Of a stretch of 24,527 nt of DNA, positions 21,220 through 24,527 are shown piece by piece. Within the stretch, counting starts at the first letter, position 1, and each line of letters opens with the position of its first letter. The stretch covers positions 1-24,527 of the IMG/VR virus record IMGVR_UViG_3300026483_000038; one strand, written 5' to 3'. A program made the translations under genes and the position numbers. Under the pieces are notes generated by a model, which saw only the letters and a program-made list of their open reading frames with translations, was not told where the DNA came from and did no database searches. The stretch is from a virus.

Positions 21220-22429
21220 CAGGGCTTCCCGTCTGTTGAGTGATAGGCACAGTGGCACCTTGAACCATCAGACTGTCGCCACCTTCAGCCGGAGGCATGT
21301 TTTCGATAGTCCGAACCTCGTTGGGCGTGCGGATCGCGTTCTGAATTGTGGTCGCGTGCGCTTCCATACGGGTCTTGAAGTCACCGCGCAGAAGGCCATC
21401 AACATTAAACTCGACGTATTGCTTGGAACCGCGCGGGAACAGCTTCAGGTTCATCTCCTGCTCAACCTGCTCAATCCAGCGTTTCAGCGTGTGCTTGACG
21501 AACTGCAAATCCTGTTGCTCGGTGTTGCTGAACGTCCCATGCGTCAAATCTTGCAAGAAAACAGGCGGCAGGCTGTAAATGCGGGCGATCTGCTCGATGC
21601 TGAAGCGTTGCAACTCAATCAACTGCATTTGCTCAGGATTGAACCCGATTTGCTTCATCTCATGGCCCATCGGAAGCGCCATAACGGGCCGACCCTCACG
21701 CGCCAGCTTTGCCGTGGTCTTGGCCACGTCATCAGATGCCCGTGCAGCCGCAGCGCCGCTCTGGAACGGCCCTTGCAGCACAACAGGGGGGATACCACCG
21801 CTTTGGAACGCCTTGGCCCCGTAGCGGCTCGCTGCGATAGCCATGCCGATGGCGTCACGGTTGGTCGAGATAGGGCCGCGAACATCAACGCCGTTTGACT
21901 TGAGCATAAATGGAACGTCGATGACCTCGTTTGCCGCATAAGTCACGCCGTTGCAGATATACACCCTGATCTGACGCTTGCCTTCGGTGCGATGCTCGAC
22001 GCGCGTTTTCTGCGGGTCAAGCGGCCACAAGTTTTTGACAGCGCCACTTCCTGAGCGCTCAATATAGGTCACGCAGCGCCCGCCAGTGAACACTTGGTCG
22101 AACATATACTTGCGCCACTCAAACGACGACATGCTGTCGTTGGCCACGTCGTGCAGGATGCCCTCAAGCGGACCTGTTGCGCGCTGACGCCCCTTGGATG
22201 TCTTGCGGTAGACGTGCAGCGGAAGGCCAGCCAGCGTGCCGCTAAGAAAGTTGACCGCAGCCCAGACAGCAGGAACGCCTAGAGCGGTGTCAGTGTTGAC
22301 CGTCACACCAGCGGACGCAGTTAGTTCACCCCAACCCATCACTTGCAGAAAGTCCTCTGCCGAGACAGGAGCGTTAGGGTTTTCCAGATTGCGCGTCTCC
22401 GCTTTGCGGAAGCGGTCAAATAATGCCAT
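21203..22429 (-). CDS. Portal protein, HK97 family
   Basis: A 408-residue HK97-type portal: an opening MALFDRFRKAETR; ALGVPAVWAAVNFLSGTLAGLPLHVYRK; TYIERSGSGAVKNLWPLDPQKTRVE, and EVIDVPFMLKSNGVDVRGPISTNRDAIGMAIAASRYGAKAFQSGGIPPVVLQGP. The C-terminal half has the clip and wing marks ELQRFSIEQIARIYSLPPVFLQDLTHGTFSNTEQQDLQFVKHTL. It is the dodecameric DNA channel and terminase docking site. I chose ATG at 22429 because GAGGA lies eight bases upstream; an ATG at 22456 adds nine residues. The protease gene overlaps its 3' end by 17 bases. Confidence 0.92.
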   Translation of the reverse strand: MALFDRFRKAETRNLENPNAPVSAEDFLQVMGWGELTASAGVTVNTDTALGVPAVWAAVNFLSGTLAGLPLHVYRKTSKGRQRATGPLEGILHDVANDSMSSFEWRKYMFDQVFTGGRCVTYIERSGSGAVKNLWPLDPQKTRVEHRTEGKRQIRVYICNGVTYAANEVIDVPFMLKSNGVDVRGPISTNRDAIGMAIAASRYGAKAFQSGGIPPVVLQGPFQSGAAAARASDDVAKTTAKLAREGRPVMALPMGHEMKQIGFNPEQMQLIELQRFSIEQIARIYSLPPVFLQDLTHGTFSNTEQQDLQFVKHTLKRWIEQVEQEMNLKLFPRGSKQYVEFNVDGLLRGDFKTRMEAHATTIQNAIRTPNEVRTIENMPPAEGGDSLMVQGATVPITQQTGSPDADTE

Positions 22430-22486
22430 CACGAGCGTCCTCGATGTTTGCAGCAAATTAGCACATCAGGCGCTCATGGTAAAGGC

Positions 22487-22497
22487 AGGGCGGTCTT
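22487..22497 (+). repeat. Inverted copy of the array 9-mer
   Basis: The plus strand here reads GGCGGTCTT from 22489, the array punctuation element in the opposite orientation. On the minus-strand transcript it becomes AAGACCGCC, perfectly complementary to the element that opens module B2 (23198-23190), and its 3' neighbour CGCCCTGCC is complementary to GGCAGGGCG units in both arrays. Confidence 0.55.
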
Positions 22498-22501
22498 AGC
22501 C

Positions 22502-22619
22502 GCGCCCACCTCGCCATGGCTTACCTAAACACAACACGCAACGACACATCTCGACCGCCAAGCCTCGCCCTGCCGCGCCCAGCCTTACCTTGCCCTGCCT
22601 CGACCGCCTTTCCTTGACC
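22502..22619 (-). repeat. Pentamer array A (GGYNN units with 9-mer punctuation)
   Basis: Non-coding tract directly after the 161-residue gene. On the minus strand the G of each unit recurs every five bases. A 9-mer GGCGGTCGA begins at 22608 and again at 22559, and a degenerate copy GGTGGGCGC at 22510, all exactly 49 bases apart. The first interval holds eight clear pentamers (GGCAG, GGCAA, GGTAA, GGCTG, GGCGC, GGCAG, GGCGA, GGCTT); the second holds eight degraded ones that keep G at position 1 in seven of eight. Bases 22620-22630 and 22430-22501 around it hold only spacers, the portal leader and an inverted 9-mer (22487-22497). Confidence 0.85.
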
Positions 22620-22630
22620 AGTGCGCCCGC

Positions 22631-23116
22631 TTATGCGGACTGCACCACACCGCGCTTGGGCGCAGCGATTTCCTCTAAAGCAAACAGTTCGTTTTCATCA
22701 AACGCGCCTGCATAACGATCTAGCCAAGACCTTAAAGCAACCGCGCCTTGCCTGCGTAATTCAGCCATTGCCTCCGGATCGTCTGGATCAAAACGCGTAT
22801 ATCCGCCGCCATGCTTTCGACTTGCCATTGGCGACACATAAGCCGGATATTCCCGCTCAGTGATTTGAACCACATTCGCTTCCGTGGTTTCGACCTTGGC
22901 TTTGATCCGAAGCCCGCTTGCCATTTTGCGTGCAAGATGGATGCGGTGCTGACGTGCCGCTTCGGCATCATCAATGCCAAAGAACCAATCATAAGCTTCG
23001 TGATCCGGCTGGCCTTCCAGCCAGTCAATGAACTCAGACGCGACAAACATATTGCGCCCGCTCTCCGACAAATACCCATCAATGATGCGCTGCCGATCTT
23101 TACTTGTAAAAGCCAT
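22631..23116 (-). CDS. Conserved hypothetical protein between two pentamer arrays
   Basis: A 161-residue protein with no recognised function: RQRIIDGYLSESGRNMFVASEFIDWLEGQPDHEAYDWFFGIDDAEAARQHRIHLARKMASGLRIKAKVE, then ITEREYPAYVSPMASRKHGGGYTRFDPDDPEAMAELRRQGAVALRSWLDRY. The N-terminal part is helical; a Gly-rich loop KHGGGYTRF and a second helical part follow. It looks conserved and soluble, with no membrane or signal segment. GAAAGGG lies before the ATG. It sits exactly between arrays A and B and downstream of the RAMP-like gene in one transcription direction, suggesting it belongs to the same module. Confidence 0.78.
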   Translation of the reverse strand: MAFTSKDRQRIIDGYLSESGRNMFVASEFIDWLEGQPDHEAYDWFFGIDDAEAARQHRIHLARKMASGLRIKAKVETTEANVVQITEREYPAYVSPMASRKHGGGYTRFDPDDPEAMAELRRQGAVALRSWLDRYAGAFDENELFALEEIAAPKRGVVQSA

Positions 23117-23141
23117 TTGTCTTCCCTTTCTGTTTTGCAGT

Positions 23142-23272
23142 GGACCGCCATGCCAAGCCCGAACTCACCCGACCAAAACAGACCTCACCAAGACCGCCTT
23201 TCCTCGACCGCCAAGCCGCGCCCAGCCGCGCCCTGCCTTACCGTGACAAGCCTCGACCGCCTTACCTTGACC
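23142..23272 (-). repeat. Pentamer array B (GGYNN units with 9-mer punctuation)
   Basis: Non-coding tract between the RAMP-like gene and the 161-residue gene. On the minus strand, 9-mers of the form GGCGGTCNN begin at 23261, 23212, 23198 and (partial) 23149. Spacings are 49, 14 and 49 bases: nine plus eight pentamers, nine plus one pentamer, nine plus eight pentamers. Module B1 units are GGCTT, GTCAC, GGTAA, GGCAG, GGCGC, GGCTG, GGCGC, GGCTT; B2 units are GGTGA, GGTCT, GTTTT, GGTCG, GGTGA, GTTCG, GGCTT, GGCAT. The first 70 bases match array A without gaps at 62 of 70 positions. Confidence 0.87.
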
Positions 23273-23276
23273 GCGT

Positions 23277-23296
23277 GGGGCGACCTAAGCCGCCCC
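23277..23296 (-). promoter_or_regulatory. GC hairpin at head of array B
   Basis: Eight bases after the stop of the RAMP-like gene, an 8-bp stem GGGGCGGC / GTCGCCCC (one G-U pair) closes a TTAG loop. No U-tract follows, so it is not a standard terminator. It immediately precedes the pentamer array and could mark the 5' end of an array RNA or block exonucleases. Confidence 0.55.
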
Positions 23297-23304
23297 CGCC
23301 AATA

Positions 23305-24063
23305 TCATGCCGCGCGCTTTTCGCGCTCCTCTTGCAGCATTTCCATAAGTTCTTCGGTTTCGTCATCGTAGCATTCTGGGTTATCCAGCGCCGCCTGCTG
23401 CACATCGCGCGCCTCTGCGGTGATTTCATCCCAGTATTCTTGGAAGTCACCAAGATCATCGCCTGCGACCGAAAATGTGCCAAACGATCCGCGCCCCTTT
23501 TCTTGCCGAAAGTCACCGATCCCAACAATCGCGCCCGCGTTTTGCAGCAAAGAAACAATGCTGTGCGCGCTCAGTGTCGGCGTAACATAGGCAATATCAA
23601 CCTCTGCCACCCAGCGAGGCAAAAAAGCCCGCGTGCGAACGTCCGGCGTTTTGTTCATATCGGCCGATCGCACAACGTCCATTTTGAGATAAGGCTTGCC
23701 CCAGACTTGAATTTTCATTTCTGGCAAAAAAATCAAACGCTGCACGCTTGTCTTTGTGACGCCAGGCGTTTCCAAAGCCGCCGTTGCCATTGCGCCCTTT
23801 ACGCCCGGCGCTGGGAAGCAAAGCAGGGTTTCGCCGTCGCGCTTACGATAGGCGCTGTCACGGTATTCTTGCTCTGGATCGTGCTTAATTTCTTTGCGCT
23901 CGGCTGCGGTTTTTTTGCCGCCGCCGATCAGCAAAGACCGCTTGGCCTTGGCACTCATTGCGTTGAAGTAAAGCGGCGTCGATCCAATCATGCGCAGCTT
24001 AACGCGTCCCTGCTTGAGCGCGTCAATGTGAAGTGTTCCAGCTTCTGCTTTTTTGATAGCCAT
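23305..24063 (-). CDS. RAMP-like (Cas7/Cas5-type) protein
   Basis: A 252-residue protein of unknown function with three features typical of RAMP-superfamily RNA-binding proteins. The first is an opening strand and polar loop (KLRMIGSTPLYFNAMSAKAKRSLL, residues 22-45), like the I-x-x-x-S-P-L of RAMPs. The second is FPAPGVKGAMATAA at 83-96, parallel to the P-G-s-s-L-K-G-a-l-R motif. The third is a glycine-rich loop near the end of the fold, GIGDFRQEKGRGSFGTF at 181-197. A charged helical tail follows. I start at MAIKK (24063) with AAGGA upstream; an ATG at 24105 would add 14 residues. No CRISPR genes are visible. It is followed at once by a hairpin and pentamer array B. Confidence 0.6.
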   Translation of the reverse strand: MAIKKAEAGTLHIDALKQGRVKLRMIGSTPLYFNAMSAKAKRSLLIGGGKKTAAERKEIKHDPEQEYRDSAYRKRDGETLLCFPAPGVKGAMATAALETPGVTKTSVQRLIFLPEMKIQVWGKPYLKMDVVRSADMNKTPDVRTRAFLPRWVAEVDIAYVTPTLSAHSIVSLLQNAGAIVGIGDFRQEKGRGSFGTFSVAGDDLGDFQEYWDEITAEARDVQQAALDNPECYDDETEELMEMLQEEREKRAA

Positions 24064-24118
24064 GTTGTGCATCCTTGTCTTGCGGACGCACGTCGCCTGT
24101 CGCATTATGCAATCAGGT

Positions 24119-24176
24119 CAACCGTGCATTCCGGTTGGCTTAGAGAAGGTTAAGCGGCTGCAACCGCCACCTTCTC
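24119..24176 (-). promoter_or_regulatory. Two consecutive hairpins in leader of RAMP-like gene
   Basis: Between terL and the RAMP-like gene (174 bases) lie two inverted repeats. The first in transcription order is GAGAAGGT / ACCTTCTC (24143-24176) with an inner GCGG / CCGC stem. The second is CAACCG / CGGTTG (24119-24137) with a 7-base loop. Neither is followed by a U-tract. The terL-proximal 60 bases (24180-24237) are AT-rich and may hold a promoter, but no convincing -35/-10 pair was found. They probably shape a structured leader or processing site. Confidence 0.5.
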
Positions 24177-24237
24177 GAACACATAAACATGAAAATTATT
24201 TTTCTGCAAGAACTATTTTTCCAGAATAGTATTTTTC

Positions 24238-24527
24238 TCACGACTCCAATTCAAACGCTGGATCATCCCAAGGCGATGAAGCCGTGACTGCCTCGACCAT
24301 AGCCTCGCTGCCCAGCGCCATAGCCAACGCAACCAGCCCGTCAATCCGACCGATAGACTTGGCCTTGTTTAGCTTCCTGTTGCCCGCCGGATCGCGTTCT
24401 GCAATCGCATTGGCCGCGCACATGTTCAGGACCGGGTTGTCACCGTGCGCCAGCTTATGATCGACCACCAGACGCTCCAGCTTGTCCACAGCGGGTGCCA
24501 TGTCCTTAAAGCCCTGACCGAACGGTT
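24238..24527 (-). CDS. terL: Terminase large subunit, C-terminal part (runs off the window)
   Basis: The frame enters from the window edge with no start inside. Visible residues begin PFGQGFKDMAPAVDKLERLV, then HGDNPVLNMCAANAIAERDPAGNRKLNKAKSIGRIDGLVALAMALG. The GQGF-x-D-M motif, the NP-V-L-x-M-x-x-x-N segment and the K-S-x-x-R-I-D-G-x-V-A-L-x-M-A motif are the classic end of HK97/lambda-like terminase large subunits (the nuclease-domain C-terminus). This end closes the nuclease fold and contacts DNA or portal. The stop at 24238 is followed by 174 bases of structured, AT-rich leader before the RAMP-like gene. Confidence 0.93.
   Translation of the reverse strand, partial: PFGQGFKDMAPAVDKLERLVVDHKLAHGDNPVLNMCAANAIAERDPAGNRKLNKAKSIGRIDGLVALAMALGSEAMVEAVTASSPWDDPAFELES

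Noticed and set aside
22502-23272. CRISPR array
   Set aside because: There are no 20-40 base direct repeats separated by unique spacers and no cas genes. Periodicity is five bases with 9-mer punctuation.
22502-23272. Array tracts as protein-coding repeats
   Set aside because: A five-base period shifts frame each unit, no long minus-strand ORF crosses either tract, and each begins right after a stop codon.
23140-24153. A 337-residue plus-strand ORF across array B and the RAMP-like gene
   Set aside because: The minus-strand frame has motifs, a ribosome-binding site and operon context. The plus-strand frame is low-complexity over the array and has no recognisable domain.
22430-24237. Packaging (cos/pac) site explanation for the arrays
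   Set aside because: Proximity to terL makes it possible, but cos sites normally lie upstream of terS/terL, and two copies around a gene plus the RAMP-like neighbour fit poorly. Kept only as an alternative.
24180-24237. Sigma70 promoter in the AT-rich stretch after terL
   Set aside because: TTGCAG is present but no acceptable -10 box at proper spacing was found.
1-24527. Integrase, repressor, tRNA or attachment site
   Set aside because: No such gene or site could be recognised on either strand. Lysogeny cannot be inferred from this window.

Overview
The window is part of a tailed (siphovirus-type) phage or prophage whose host is most likely an alphaproteobacterium, probably Rhodobacterales or a relative. 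The evidence is a DUF2312/GapR-like gene, a gene-transfer-agent-like tail chaperone, an ERF recombinase, and the morphogenesis set HK97 portal, protease, capsid, connectors and short tape measure. No integrase, repressor, tRNA or rRNA is visible, so I cannot tell whether it is integrated.

Layout. On the left, two minus-strand genes (a winged-helix-like protein and a PD-(D/E)XK/VRR-NUC-like nuclease, 26-512) diverge from a compact plus-strand recombination operon (639-3807). That operon holds two small unknowns, an ERF annealing protein, a coiled-coil protein, a NinB-like protein, small ORFs, a GapR-like DNA-binding protein and a Ref-like HNH nuclease. It ends at a GC-rich hairpin facing the convergent late operon. 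Everything from 3859 to 24527 is on the minus strand and reads right to left: terL C-terminus, a RAMP-like protein, a 161-residue unknown, portal, protease with an extra N-terminal domain, major capsid protein, connectors, tail tube, a frameshifted tail chaperone pair, tape measure, tail tip, gpJ-like host-specificity protein, fibre genes and a lysis cassette (M15 endolysin, probable unimolecular spanin, holin candidates).

The most unusual part lies between terL and portal (22430-24237). Two intergenic tracts flank the 161-residue gene and sit directly downstream of a protein with RAMP (Cas7/Cas5/Cas6-type) sequence signatures. The tracts are built almost entirely of 5-nt units of the form GGYNN, punctuated by a 9-nt element GGCGGTCNN. 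The spacing is exact: one 9-mer plus eight pentamers makes 49 nt, seen four times. The first 70 nt of the two tracts align without gaps (62/70 identical), with differences concentrated in the two variable pentamer positions. A RAMP-like protein beside an RNA-like tract of 5-nt period suggests an uncharacterised protein/RNA (or protein/DNA) system; the function is inference.

Other notable points are an A9 slippery site that joins the two tail chaperone ORFs in the -1 frame, a strong internal Shine-Dalgarno inside the protease gene, a shared 13-nt stem-loop motif upstream of both the capsid and tail-tube genes, a protein made of twelve exact 23-residue repeats, and a 17-codon micro-ORF coupled to a 47-codon membrane-protein gene. 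All family assignments are by eye from the sequence; no database search was run.
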